Positions 11,256-22,504 are shown, counted from the first letter of the stretch. The stretch is DNA of 64,000 nucleotides from Eukaryota sp. TZLM1-RC (GCA_040285825.1 JAUPSS010000012.1:434001-498000), one strand, 5' to 3'. Numbers and translations are program-made. Notes: generated by a model not told the origin, from the sequence alone.

Positions 11256-12343
11256 AGCGTTCTTACTGAAATTAGATCAACATCAAAGAACAAACCCAAG
11301 AGGCATATGATAAGCAAAAGAAATAAGATTATCGATAGGTCAATTTTCAGTTCTCGATTACCATCCACTTTCCCAAACCTTATGCCTCAGGTTTCTGAGC
11401 AACGTCAAATCACTTGATCATGTTGGCCTTTCTGATGAACTGTTACGTTTAATATCAACAACAAGTGATCTGGATCCTTGATGTGCCCGCTGTTAAATGG
11501 TTTGTTAATTACTACCCCCACTTGCCTTGTGACTGTTGCTCAGGTTAGGCTAGGTTTGTTCAATACTACTCTAGTATTAGTGTCACGTCATGACTCGTTG
11601 TCATACTCACTGCCACGTCATTAACTGCCACGTCATCAGTTGGTATTAGTATACTACTACTGGTCTTTGCTCTGATTAGAGCTCTTTCCACTTTCCAATC
11701 ATGAACACTACCTTCAACAATCTATTTGAGGTCCATTTTGGATCAACGTCAGCTTGATTTACTGTTTGGAAGAGATACCACCGATGCATTGGTGGGGTTT
11801 TGATGATTTCCTATGAATGTTCATCAAGTATTTCACTCCTTTGTTGTAATAACAAGTAAATCTAGGTAGGGTGCTAAAACAATGAGGACATGACCATTGC
11901 GTCATTGATGTGAAAATAGAGGTAAAGAAAATAGGGGAACAAGAGGCGTGCAGTGTTGGACTTTGATTAGGGAACGTAGGGCAAGACTCAATGTATTTGT
12001 TTGTGAGATCATCTCCACCTTGTGATGTCAGTCTGCTTGGAAGAGATGACGACAGTCAGACGGACTAATGTGATATTTCATTAAGCCATAACCACAGCCA
12101 CAAACAGGAGGGTAACAGGAAGAATGGAGTCAATCAATGATATCAATTTAGAATTTTTTGTAGCATCTTACAACTGGTGGTTCTATCCAATCTACATATT
12201 CTTTATTCTGATTATCATATTGTTGTTTCATGTTAAAAGGAGGCTAACACCATGAATGAAACCTTTGAGATGATTACGCTTGGTTTTTGAGACGAGTTTG
12301 ATGATTGTTGATCAAGGGTTGGAATTTACCAGAAAGCTGGTTA
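11256..12343. other. Intergenic with short CACGTCA repeats
   Basis: Contains the probable first exon and intron of the preceding gene. At about 11584-11637 the motif CACGTCA recurs, twice within a 15-base tandem unit (actgccacgtcatta/ca). These are cAMP-response-like or bZIP-like hexamers, but a role is only a guess. No other gene is visible. Confidence 0.4.
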
Positions 12344-12503
12344 TGTTGCTATTTGTGCACGGTTCATCATAAACAGGAATCAAACAGATGTTTATGAACA
12401 GAATATAAGAAATCAGACAATAAAAACAATTATATGAATTTGAATCTAGGATTACGTGAGCCACTTTCCTAAAAGGGAAGGTCACGTTTAGTTACTGCTA
12501 ACA
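12344..12503 (-). mobile_element. Solo LTR of the element B family
   Basis: Read on the minus strand this 160-base segment starts TGTTAGC and ends AGCAACA, exactly as the LTRs at 52513-52666 and 59564-59717. Inside, the blocks CTAAACGTGAC, TTCCCTTTTAGGAAAG, CTTATATTCTGTTCATAAAC and GTGCAC occur in the same order, with moderate divergence. Flanks are gtta on the left and gttg on the right, a possible decayed 4-base target duplication of the size seen for element B. No internal element sequence adjoins, so it is most simply the product of LTR-LTR recombination. Confidence 0.8.
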
Positions 12504-12809
12504 GTTGCCAAGAATAAAGATACCCATTAACTGATGAAGAAGAAAATGAATAAATGGATAATATTATTTTGATGACGTGGCACTACTACAATGTCTATGA
12601 GTAAACAAGTGAGCTCCAAAGATTTGTTGACAAGATATGTTTTCTTTATCTTGGTTACCAAAAAATCTGTTTAATTTTCTATTTCTATTTTCAATTTCCT
12701 TCCAAATAAACCTACTCATTTTATTACAGAACGATCTTCTGTTCAAGCTGTAACTGTTATTAATTCTTTATGTTTTTGTATTCGTTATTTCATCAATAAA
12801 TATTCACGC
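12504..12809. other. Intergenic, no gene recognised
   Basis: AT-rich spacer between the solo LTR and a retrotransposon remnant. A 60-codon open frame at 12564-12746 has no recognisable content. Confidence 0.45.
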
Positions 12810-13520
12810 AAAAACTAGAACTCAATATCCTCAATACACGCATCAACATCATCAAATCACTTAAGTGCGCAATTTCCATAATCTATTCCTAATTGTAACA
12901 GTGCTTTGGTTATCATTTCCGGAATTGCGTTAAGAATACTAAAAACAATTCCATTGTACCACAAATTAAAGTCCAATTTTTTTCTGCTCTTTCTTTTATT
13001 AAATATCTGAAACCTTCAAGAATTTTAATACCAGATATTCCAATGTTACCAAAAAGAGAAACAGAAAATGGAACCAGCTAGTACTTTACATGCCGAACAC
13101 AGCCAAGCTGAGTTAAAGGCTCCTTGTGCTTTTTGATTTTGTTCTTTTTTCAGCAAAGCACAGTGGAGTTTCAGCTATTTTAGCAAAATCAATTGCTGAT
13201 TCCTTACAAAGATCGACAACCACAACATCAACAACATTGATCACACCATCAGAGACAGGAGTAATTAAATCAGCATGGCGTTTGCCAAAAGTATTTGTAT
13301 CTTCACTTTCAGGTGACAACTTACGCACAAGTAATTTCAACAAAAGCTTCAATGTGGTGGCTTTGCACATAGCATGTAGTTGGTCCCTCACAGCATCGTG
13401 AACAATTGAGCGATATGTAATATTAAAATTGCAATTAAAACAATGATTCAGATTGATAATATGACCACAACGACAAATCAAATCATTTGGCACATTGAAT
13501 TCCCACAGAAAACACCCCAT
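12810..13520 (-). mobile_element. C-terminal remnant of a non-LTR retrotransposon (endonuclease end)
   Basis: On the minus strand, 13520 down to 13113 encodes LICRCGHIINLNHCFNC (zinc-knuckle-like), then IVHDAVRDQLH and an endonuclease-like KRHADLITP and VVDVVVV segment. Further down, in shifted frames, come VPFSVSLFGNIGISGIKILEGF and GIVFSILNAIP, corresponding to the last part of the open-frame element at 60961-63996 (VFVPIGISIFGTLG; RIVFSLFKALP). The final 49 bases (12810-12858) encode a short acidic tail and stop codon, and this piece is repeated at 19599-19647. Frameshifts and stops show it is dead. It belongs to a lineage different from both the 28 kb copy and the 8-10 kb copy. Confidence 0.7.
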
Positions 13521-13924
13521 GCTTTATGTAGAAGTTGATTTTATTTTGAAAACCATCAATTTAGTTTAACTCTTTGTTCATTAGATGTTTATAGGTCTTG
13601 AATTGTATCAGAAAAATAACCATAATTGTAAATGTAACTCGATGGCAAAATTACTTAATTGCAGATTTACACAATGAATTTTACATTTTACTTCCTGTGA
13701 ACCAGAAATAAGAATCAAGTAATTGTGCACACAACCCAAAATAATTTTCATCAAATGTATAAGAATTGTCAAAATTCCAAAACAAAAAATTCCAAAAAAA
13801 TTCCAAAAGATAAGCTTTTATTGTATATTTTTGCTCCAATACTTTGTTTGTTTGGACGCTTGTTTGGAGGATATTGAATTTTAGATAGTTTTTTTTTTCT
13901 CAATAAATACTCCAGTTCAAAAAA
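13521..13924. other. Intergenic, no gene recognised
   Basis: AT-rich spacer with homopolymer runs. Nothing recognisable. Confidence 0.5.
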
Positions 13925-14753
13925 AATACCTTATTCGTTGAGAGTTCTTGCGTATGTCTTAAATTGTTCATTTAAAGTAGAAGTGATCAGGCTTCTAATT
14001 TGTAAAGTTTCTAGACATATGATTGAAGCAGTTTGATTTCACAGATAGATTTCAGCTAGACGACATAACTAAAATACAACCATCAGGTAAAATCATTGAT
14101 GATTGGGCACAGTTCACCAAAGAACTTGTTAGCTATAGCTAAACCTGACCTTCCAGTTTCAGAAAGTATCACGTGACCAAATCATTGATGATTTGCGGCA
14201 GTTCATCAATGAACTTTATGATTGACTAACAAAAAAAAGATGGTGCAAATTTATTACTTTCAACTAACCACTGATTGATGATTGTTTATTTTAATTGGGC
14301 GAATAGCACCCTATGTTGATCTACTTGGAAATATATTTCTTGCAAACAGGTCACTATCGAATGAAAATCTAACCAATGTAATATTTGAAAGAAAGTAATT
14401 TTACAATCAAATATTATGATATTTGTCAATATGATTTAATGATTTTTCATTGAAGGGAAAAAGACCAAAATTACTCATTTATTTGGATTAAACCTTCGAA
14501 AATTAAAGATGATTCAGATTAATACTCAGGATTTATATAAGATTATTATCAGATTAATTGAAAAACAAAGATTAAAACAACAAAAAAAGAGATAAACAGA
14601 TGATATCCAAAAATGTTAACAGAAGAACAAAATTTCTTTCATCCTTTTTCATATTGAACAAGCCAGTTTTAAGAAAAATGGTTATAAATTCAATATTTCA
14701 ATATTTTAGTTTGTGTAGAGAGGGTCAGAGAGGATTGTTTTGGACTTTAATTT
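13925..14753 (+). repeat. Dispersed repeat of about 830 bases, copy 1
   Basis: Matches 49779-50616 in the same orientation from aatacc at the left edge to ggactt-aattt at the right, with scattered substitutions and small indels (about 95 % identity by eye). No long open frame, no terminal inverted repeat and no target duplication are visible. Inside is a partly duplicated unit: tcattgatgatt followed by a gcagttc/cagttc and a tgaactt/gaactt block, twice about 95 bases apart. It could be a non-autonomous element, an untranslated or intronic part of a larger repeat, or a segmental duplication. Confidence 0.75.
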
Positions 14754-15832
14754 AAATATAATACAGTAAAGAAAAATAATAATAATAATAATAAAAATAA
14801 TAAATAAGGACCTTGAAAAATATTTTCAAGATTATGACCTTGAAAGACTAAATCCCATGAACAAAGTACTGGTTGATCCAGGGAAAACGGATCTGCTATG
14901 CTTGTATGGAGAAAGTAAAAGTACCAAGGAAAGGGTAAAAGGAAAGGGTAAAAGGAAAGGGTAAAAGGAAGACAGAATTTGCTGTTAAAGAGCGATAAGG
15001 TCATTTACAGAAACAGAGATTTGCTACAATGTGATTGACTGGAATGGTCCCGTGTATATCCCGCCAAACACTGAAGAAGAAAACCCAAAAGAAATTTAAA
15101 AAAGAGTATATAGAATTGCCAATCGAACAATGCAGCCACAATTAAGTGAATATTCGTCAAAATCATCTGTTTATTTAATTAATTAAATATTATATTAATC
15201 ATTTATTTTATATGTGGAAAAGAAGCTACAAGTATTACCAGAATCGTCAAGGTTTTGGTCTTTAAAAGTATGGTACATTCAAAAAATGCAAAGAATGGTC
15301 TAGACTAAAAAGATCGAATCTCGACTTGAGAGGTGTCACGAAGAATCAGCTACTGGTGTATGAGATATAAAAATATATAAAAAAAGAAAAAGGACAAGAA
15401 CTTGAAACATCAATGCAGAATACGAGGAATTAATTGGAGTCAATGTTTCAATCCTGTCTATTTATTTGGATAGTCAGTGTTATTTTTAGATGAAAAGCAA
15501 ACATTGCCGAAATGTCCAAATTGTAAAGAAAAAATGTCCACGTTGCTGAATAATAGAGAATCCAAGAAGGTGGAATAATGATGAAAATGAACGTTGGGGA
15601 TGATGTCAGTAGGAACATGGTCTAAGTGGTGTAGATGGAGAACCACGTGCTTGGAAAAGGTAGTTGATGAGGTAATAGAACGGAGAGAGAGCAGAGTACT
15701 TGGAAAAGGGAGCTGAACATGTAATGGAAGGGAAAGGGAGACCAGAGTATGTGTAGAAGAGTAGAGGTAGCTATAACTTTAAGAAAAGTGAGGTTTTGGA
15801 TATTCATTTTCGCCTGCACTTGATTTGATACA
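14754..15832. other. Intergenic; simple repeats only
   Basis: AT-rich, with an (aat)n tract near 14775-14805 and the 13-base tandem repeat listed separately. No convincing gene. Confidence 0.5.
14928..14970 (+). repeat. Tandem repeat, 13-base unit ggaaagggtaaaa
   Basis: Three perfect copies followed by a partial fourth (ggaa). A minisatellite with no evident function. Confidence 0.9.
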
Positions 15833-15976
15833 ATGTGTTACCTTTCTCCCCAAGATGCCATCAACTTTGTAAACAACCCACCCCCCAATTGTGACAAAGA
15901 GACCTACGCGGCAGTGAAGGCTGCTGTTGAGACTCTTCCATTTCAGTACCGTGAAGCTCACAGATTTGGGAAATAG
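15833..15976 (+). CDS. Short open frame, 47 codons, possible exon or gene fragment
   Basis: The frame from ATG 15833 to TAG 15974-15976 encodes MCYLSPQDAINFVNN followed by a proline-rich and a regular helical stretch. Its GC content and amino-acid make-up look more like coding sequence than the surroundings. The opposite strand is also open for 108 codons (15779-16105), which may be a shadow. I do not recognise the family. It may be a terminal exon, a fragment, or chance. Confidence 0.25.
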   Translation: MCYLSPQDAINFVNNPPPNCDKETYAAVKAAVETLPFQYREAHRFGK

Positions 15977-16639
15977 CTCGTACCGCTTCCCACATGCCAT
16001 TTTATGAATAGTGTGCTTGTATTTCAATAAACGCCGTATCTTCTCGTTTTGTGACATTGTTAAGTAGTCAGTAACAACTATACTTTGCAAATAACACCCT
16101 AACATTGACCTTAATGAGCAGCATTACTTGGTGAACACTGCAATACAAACGTCATGTGGATTATGAGTTTCTTCCAATCATTCAGAGTATGTACTGTTTT
16201 GGACATTCAGCTTCTGTCATGAATTGTGGAGCTGAAGTATGCGTTGATACAATGGTGGACTCTGCAGATTGTTTATATCGTTGTTGGGGCTCCTGTCCTG
16301 CTACATGTTATGCTTTACCTGGTTAGCTCCTATCCTGCAATGTGAATATGACAACTTGCGACATAAAACTTCCTCCTCTGATGTTACTGAAACAATATAT
16401 TTTTGTTTAATTACAGAACAAATTAGCTATTGCTACAGAGCTTTTGAATGATTATAATTTATTGGACTTAAGAATTAAGTACTTGAGTTTAATGATGTTC
16501 AAGCAGTATAAGGATTCATCAAGAGTTGGCGTGGAGAATTTTGTTTCTTATGTGTTTTAGTTTGTTTTGTTTTGTTTCTTCGTAGAAACTAAAAATAATA
16601 TTAATACAATAAGAATTTATCAGAAAATATCTCTTTTAA
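15977..16639. other. Intergenic, no gene recognised
   Basis: Short open frame at 16269-16451 without recognisable content; otherwise AT-rich spacer. Confidence 0.45.
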
Positions 16640-16990
16640 TCGTCAAATACACAACTAAAAATCCACATGCTCAAAACCGGCCTTACCTACATCACAGCAA
16701 TTAATTACTGCAGATTGACAAAATTTACCAAAAGAAGAAAGTGAATCAGAAATTAATTTCCCCGTTTGCTCATAAATTGAAAATGCAATCCTCTTTTGCC
16801 AGTAAACAGTCTCCCAGTCATTTCCTTTACAATTTCACTGAAATCCTCAAGGAAAGCCATAGCAGCCTGAAGAATCGAGCAAAGCAAAACCAAAGGGACA
16901 TAAATTATATTGGGCATGAGAATAGATTTCGTATTTACCAATTTTGTATTTTTCCTCAGCAAGAAGAGGGTTATTGACATTAGAATTAAT
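16640..16990 (-). mobile_element. Small C-terminal remnant of a non-LTR retrotransposon
   Basis: The minus strand encodes PNIIYVPLVLLCSILQAAMAF with LEDFSEIVKEMTGRLF and an IAF-like tail in shifted frames. This matches the segment after the endonuclease core in the other remnants (LYPFVFSLFGSLSPTAIRFL, ADFEMIVKRTNRKFKRLFW). Only about the last 100 codons survive, with at least one frame change. Confidence 0.5.
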
Positions 16991-17060
16991 TAAATGTTGA
17001 TTAACAAAAAGATAGCATTATTTTGCAGTATCCAATCCTTTATTTTGGATATCCTTGACA

Positions 17061-19028
17061 ATGCATATTGTCCTATTAACATCAATCCTTCTACTGCTTG
17101 GCTCAGTTACATCCGCGCTCAATCCCAATGAAGTAGAGTCTTTTCTTGATGGTATAGTACACGGTTACATGCGTGAACATCATGTTTCTGCTGCTACAGT
17201 ATCTGTTGTACATGACAAAGCAACCTTACTCTCCAAAGGATATGGAATGCAATCTCCAGATGTTCCCACTAACCATGATACTTCGCTATTCCGTCCTGGT
17301 TCTGTCTCCAAGCTTTTCGCGTGGACAGCCGTCATGCAACTCGTAGAACAGTCTAAACTAGACCTTGATGAAGACATTAACCAGTACCTCGACTTTGAAA
17401 TCCCATCGTCCATGATGCGAGCCTCTTCCGATAACACTGACCCTATCACCCTTCGCCATCTTCTTACCCATACTCCTGGGTTTGAAGACCAAATGGACGA
17501 ACTCTTTGCCTTCTCCGAACCCTTCATGACGCTTGAACAATATTGCAAAGAAATGCTCCCTGCTCGTCTCTATCCCCCTGGCCAAACCCTCTCCTATTCC
17601 AACTATGGAACTGCTCTTGCTGGTTACATTGTAGAGTTAACCGCAGGGATTCCGTTTGAGGAGTACGTTGACCAGTACATTTTCCAACCTCTCGGTATGA
17701 GTCACTCCACCTTTTTCCAACCACTTCCCTCTTCGTTGTCTTCTCATATGACCCAGGTCAATAAACTAGTCTCATCACAATGGGAATCTGCTCCTTTTGA
17801 AGTAGTTGTAGGTTCACCCGCTGGTGGTCTTTCTTCCTCTGCTTCTGATATGGCCAAGTTCCTCATTACTCACCTGGATGATGAGGAAACCATCCTCTCC
17901 ACCGCTTCAAAACAAACAATGCACTCTCACCAGTTCTCACACCATGAAGAGCTTAATGGCATGGCACTGGGATTCATGGAGACCAGTGTAGAGGGAAGAA
18001 GAGTGTTGAGGCATGGGGGGAATACTTTACTTTTCCATTCTGGATTTTATTTAATTGCAGAGTTGAATTTGGGATTTTTCATTTCTTTCAATGGTGGTAC
18101 CGGTTCTGAACATGAAAAAGTGTTTGTAGAGTTTGTAAAGCGGTTTTACCCAGCTGATGATGTGACTGGTGACGTGGCAAAATGTGATGATGACGTGGAC
18201 GAGTATTTGGGAGAATATGAAGGTTTAAGGAGTAGTTTTAGTCAATTTACTAAGCTTTTAGGCCTTTTTACCAGAATTAATGTTGGAAAAAGTTCTAATA
18301 ATTGCTTACAAATCCAAGGAAACGAATACATCCACCTGGAAGATGGTCTTTTTAAAGCGAGATATTCAAATATTTCTACGCCATTGGAGTTTATTGCTTT
18401 CTCCACTGCTCCTGATGAGAGAATGCTGTTAACCTCTGAAATGCCAATGGACTTTGTCAAGGTAAAGTTGTTTGAATCTTTAGGAATTTTGGCTCTATTC
18501 ATTCTGTTTGGAATTGTTATGTTGATTGGTAGTCCTGTTTGGTGGTTTTTGAGATTTTTGAGTCGTGAAAAGTCAAGTAAAGACCAAAAAGAAGTGGAAG
18601 TCAATCAAAGTCAACGTGATTACATTGCAATGCAAGATCTTGGCAGCAGGGGAAACTTTTTTGGCGATTATGCTTTGCAGGAGGTCAAAAAAGAGGTCAA
18701 TATTCCACAGTTCTTTGGATTTCTGTTTGTTTTGATTTTGGGAACTACTTTGTTTATGTTTATAGCAATTTTAATCTCATTAGTATTAGATGTTGATCCT
18801 ATTTTACAATTTCCAAAGTTTGCATTTGGTGAAATTTCAGTTAGTTTTAAAATATTAGTGATTCTACCCTTTGTTTTTGTTGGGACTTCACTAGTGATGT
18901 TGGTATTTGCTATTATTGTGGTTGTCAAGTCTCAATGGAAGGTTAAATCAAGAATTCATTTTGTAATTTCTTTATTGTCGGCCTTGGGGGTTTGTTGGTT
19001 TTTTGTATATAATCGTTTTCTTTGGTAG
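17061..19028 (+). CDS. Beta-lactamase-fold serine hydrolase with four C-terminal membrane helices
   Basis: 655 residues, uninterrupted. A signal peptide (MHIVLLTSILLLLGSVTSA) is followed by a class C beta-lactamase/penicillin-binding-protein-type domain at about 20-360. The active-site S-x-x-K lies in RPGSVSKLFAW (about 81-85), the Y-x-N in LSYSNYGTALAGY (about 178), with LRHLLTHTPG and FQPLGM typical of this family; RHGGNTLLFHSG probably supplies the third motif. The fold covers esterases, D-aminopeptidases and LACTB-like proteases, so substrate cannot be told. After a linker, four hydrophobic segments (about 470-498, 553-580, 595-620, 630-653) anchor it, with the catalytic domain predicted outside the cytosol. 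Bacterial proteins with this layout exist, but there is no compositional sign of recent transfer. ATG at 17061 is chosen because it directly begins the signal peptide. Immediate neighbours are unrelated. Confidence 0.85.
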   Translation: MHIVLLTSILLLLGSVTSALNPNEVESFLDGIVHGYMREHHVSAATVSVVHDKATLLSKGYGMQSPDVPTNHDTSLFRPGSVSKLFAWTAVMQLVEQSKLDLDEDINQYLDFEIPSSMMRASSDNTDPITLRHLLTHTPGFEDQMDELFAFSEPFMTLEQYCKEMLPARLYPPGQTLSYSNYGTALAGYIVELTAGIPFEEYVDQYIFQPLGMSHSTFFQPLPSSLSSHMTQVNKLVSSQWESAPFEVVVGSPAGGLSSSASDMAKFLITHLDDEETILSTASKQTMHSHQFSHHEELNGMALGFMETSVEGRRVLRHGGNTLLFHSGFYLIAELNLGFFISFNGGTGSEHEKVFVEFVKRFYPADDVTGDVAKCDDDVDEYLGEYEGLRSSFSQFTKLLGLFTRINVGKSSNNCLQIQGNEYIHLEDGLFKARYSNISTPLEFIAFSTAPDERMLLTSEMPMDFVKVKLFESLGILALFILFGIVMLIGSPVWWFLRFLSREKSSKDQKEVEVNQSQRDYIAMQDLGSRGNFFGDYALQEVKKEVNIPQFFGFLFVLILGTTLFMFIAILISLVLDVDPILQFPKFAFGEISVSFKILVILPFVFVGTSLVMLVFAIIVVVKSQWKVKSRIHFVISLLSALGVCWFFVYNRFLW

Positions 19029-20101
19029 ATTGGATAAAGTTGTTTAGTTTAGTTGTTTTACATTTACATTTTGGTAATCAGTGTGTGCAAAGGGTGTTTG
19101 ATTCTCTACTAGAAGCAGGTGATAGAAGTAATTGATTATGTCTCTCACTGTAAGGGAATATAGAAAACACCTAGATAAAATAGTTAATAACACAATTTTT
19201 CACAATTTTTTCATATGTATTGGTACAAATTTAGGTCTTAAATAATCCAGCTCAGACCACTATTCAAGCTCATCACTACAGAAATCATTATTGAATTTGC
19301 CAATTGGTGAAAATAGTAAAATTGCAAAAAGTGCATCGGTCAAAACATAGAAAGTAGTTGTTGTATCGCAAAACAATTATTTTTTGGCTAAAAAGACAAA
19401 TGATTTTGTTTCTTGGAAAATTGGACTTTCACAAACATCGAGTTTCATCTAACAAACAAATGGATCAAATCTAAGAAGTTCATCTTAAATAGCTTCAAGT
19501 GATGAAATATATGGTCTAGGCTGAGCAGTATTGTCTTTGGTAAACACAGTTGTTTTTTTATAATAAAAAAATTATTTTCAACGCTAGCAAAACATTAAAA
19601 AAACTAGAACTCAATATCCTCAATACACGCATCAACATCATCAAATCTTTACTTCTATGAAGCAAGTGTTACATTGAAAATAAATTACTTTTCAGCTACA
19701 CTCAAATTAACCAATAACCTGTTGATTATATTAGTCATAATCAGGAGCGGTCTATTAAATCGATTCGCTCAAGTTAGATAACAGCGTATCAGAATATATA
19801 TATGAATATATATAGATTCCTGGCCTTTGCAAAAGCCATCATTAGTGATATACAACAGGAACGCAAAGTGGAATGCCTCAACTGATGGTCATTTATTAAT
19901 CGCTAATGTTGTTGCTTGTGTGGTAAATGTGTTTAGGTTCAAATAAATTGGATTTAATAAATGATTATTATTGTTAAAACAACTTTGTGGTTTAATACCT
20001 TGTTGGACTTTCCTTCTGATTTGCTTCCTGTCAAATTAGTTTATCAATAATGTGGCTAATTTGGTCTGAATAAATTTTCAACCATTAGACAATATAAGTC
20101 G
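19029..20101. other. Intergenic; contains a 49-base repeat
   Basis: AT-rich spacer with no gene. The only feature is the short repeat at 19599-19647, listed separately. Confidence 0.5.
19599..19647 (-). repeat. 49-base copy of a non-LTR retrotransposon 3' end
   Basis: Identical to 12810-12858 apart from the ends. On the minus strand both read through an acidic coding tail (FDDVDACIEDIEF) to TAG followed by a run of T. At 12810 it is the end of a retrotransposon remnant, so this isolated piece is best read as an extremely 5'-truncated insertion. Flanking sequences are unrelated. Confidence 0.6.
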
Positions 20102-20293
20102 TTAACAAGAACAATTTAAAACAATGTGGGATGTATTGTGAACCAAACGGCTTTTTCCTTGACTTGAACATCTACAGCAACAACTCTTTGTTAGGCTGGT
20201 GAAAGCACTTTTCTTCTTATCATTTGAAAGGATAAATCGAGTATCTATTTCGGTGCTTAAAGTCAACAATATGACAATAAACCAAATTTTCAT
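20102..20293 (-). CDS. Small putative secreted cysteine-rich peptide
   Basis: From the ATG at 20293 the minus strand encodes 63 residues: a hydrophobic leader (MKIWFIVILLTLSTEI), a short basic middle, and a cluster CCCRC plus a C-x-C near the end. The layout fits a small secreted protein, but the length is close to what chance gives in this AT-rich DNA. No homologue is recognised. Confidence 0.25.
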   Translation of the reverse strand: MKIWFIVILLTLSTEIDTRFILSNDKKKSAFTSLTKSCCCRCSSQGKSRLVHNTSHIVLNCSC

Positions 20294-21851
20294 GGAAATC
20301 ACAATCTCAGTATTACCCAGTGAAGGATTGAAGATATGGTTCAAAACTTCCTTCACCATCTTTTGAAAAGTTTCCCCTCTTTTTCATCAGTTTCTGTACT
20401 GCTACTTTTTCGTATCATCGTACTGTTTTTCTTAGAGAAAAGCTGCTTGATCCTTTTTACATGTTCGTTTTCCAAATAGTATGGCACTCCTGTGAATTGA
20501 TTTTTAATAGTGAATACATGTTGGGATTCGTTTGCTAGACCAAAATTTCTCCTAATGTTGTTGAATAAATAGAAAAATAGATATTCATTTTAATGATTCT
20601 ATTATATTGTTCTGTTTTACATCTTTTTTACATTTTTACATAGCACATATCATTTTTATCTCTTCAGCAGCTGCAAAAAGAAAAGAGACAACACTGTCTT
20701 ATATCAGCGACAGCTCTACCATAACAGAATATAGAAAACCCACGGAATTAAAGACATTGAGGCTTGAAGGCAATAGCATGGAAAACACAACTTGTACACA
20801 TGTTTCTTCATTAAGGTTCTCCTCCTCCAATCACACCCTGTTGTTTAGAATAATTTGAACTGCTTGTTAAAATTTGGGCAAATGGAAATGTTAACAGATT
20901 ATTTTGGCAGATGTTTTTGATACATTGTTTTCTCATGGGTCTCATAAGGAGGGAGCTGCATGTGGCTGTTTTGTTTTGGGAGAGATGGATTATTTACACG
21001 TAGATTCATAGATTGTCCAATCAATAATCTTTTTTAAAAAACTGGAAATTTCGAACTTTAAATGCCGTATATTGTTTAAGTACAATTCATAACCCCACCT
21101 GTTCTGCATATTTACATCACGTTTGAGATGAGTTATCGTTTTTTCTCTTACGCAATTACCTTAACGGACCACTTCAACTGGAGTGGCTGAGAAATGATTA
21201 TGAGATTGAGAATAGGTTTGTGGCACAAAAGGTCCGAATTTAATGTGATCAAGATAAAGTAATATACTGGTAAGATTTCTACAAGCGCTAATGTCAACAG
21301 AGGAGTTTATTGTCATACAATTAAATATTAACGATCATTTCTTCTTGTTGAAATGATAATCGACGGTGAAGTGTTCCTCAAATGTCCAGTTTTCGATTGT
21401 ATATCATATTCACAAAACCAAAAAAGCACACTTCTTAGAAGCAACAATGTTTTTGGTCACGAACATTACATTGTCAAAACAAAGATAAGTAATATAGAGC
21501 ATCAACATTCTAATTAATTGATGACATGAAAATCTAACCATCTATTCTTTGATTTCTTGTTACCTTTACCTGAATGTTTCCTTTGCGACTTCTTACACAA
21601 ACAATCAATGGTCTTCTTCTAGATAGATTTACATCCTCAACTTCCCTGCAATTTGGACGCCTGAGAACCACGAGAAACATTCATCTACATTCGTGACCAT
21701 GAAGCAGTGAGATGGACACCTACGTCCACACCCACCGTAGAATAGAGCTGGTGATCCATCCATTTCTACTCTAGGGGCTCTTTTCTGTTATTATTTGTTG
21801 GAGGTGTGTGAACGGTTATTAATATTAAGTTATTCTAAGTATTAGTATAAG
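20294..21851. other. Intergenic, no gene recognised
   Basis: AT-rich. A frame at 20607-20858 is open but shows no domain. Nothing else is seen. Confidence 0.45.
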
Positions 21852-22265
21852 CTTGTACTTACAACAATTCCTGTTGTCCTCTACCATTGTCCTCCCACTC
21901 ACATGGCACTTACATCGCATGCCAAAGCATCAACAATTAATGGGGAGCCTTTTTTTCCACACTATACCATTGATTCTAAACCGCTTCAGGTTTATCCAGA
22001 ACTTCTTCAAGATCTCTCTATGGTACGTTATTTATGATCTTGTCTTTACTTTTCACTGCGAGCTAAACGCTTAGATACTATTATTACCCTTGTTAAATCT
22101 AATGTCGATTTGGATCTTCTAATTATCGTTGTTTGTCAATCTCAATCTTTTGTTACTACTGATTCTAATATTGTTTTAGAAACTGTTCTTTGTAATGATG
22201 GCTTTGAATTAAATAGCATTAATCAGACTAAGAATAATGCAAATTTTAGTTCATTTTTTTGTTAA
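21852..22265 (+). pseudogene. Decayed coding segment, unknown family
   Basis: One frame is open from about 21852 to TAA at 22263-22265 except for a TGA at 22035-22037. The translation is protein-like (PVVLYHCPPTHMAL, YTIDSKPLQVYPELLQDLS, IITLVKSNVDLDLL). The second half recurs in degenerate form at about 22505-22757. No start codon is obvious and I do not recognise the family. It looks like part of a repeat-containing gene that has decayed, or exons of a spliced gene. Confidence 0.35.
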
Positions 22266-22504
22266 AGTTTGTATTAAACTACAAGACTTTATAAATTAAA
22301 TCAGAACTCATAGGAGCAAAATCAATTAACCAAGATTTCCTTGATATAGTATAAAGATTCTTTTTGTGGGAACATGAATGGTAGATATTGATAATGTAGT
22401 TCTTGGTGGTTGTCATTCTAATTCTATTGCTGCTACTGATGCTACTATTGATTATCATTATTATTATGGCTGATTTCCATGGTAATGTTATTGATGGATG
22501 TGAA

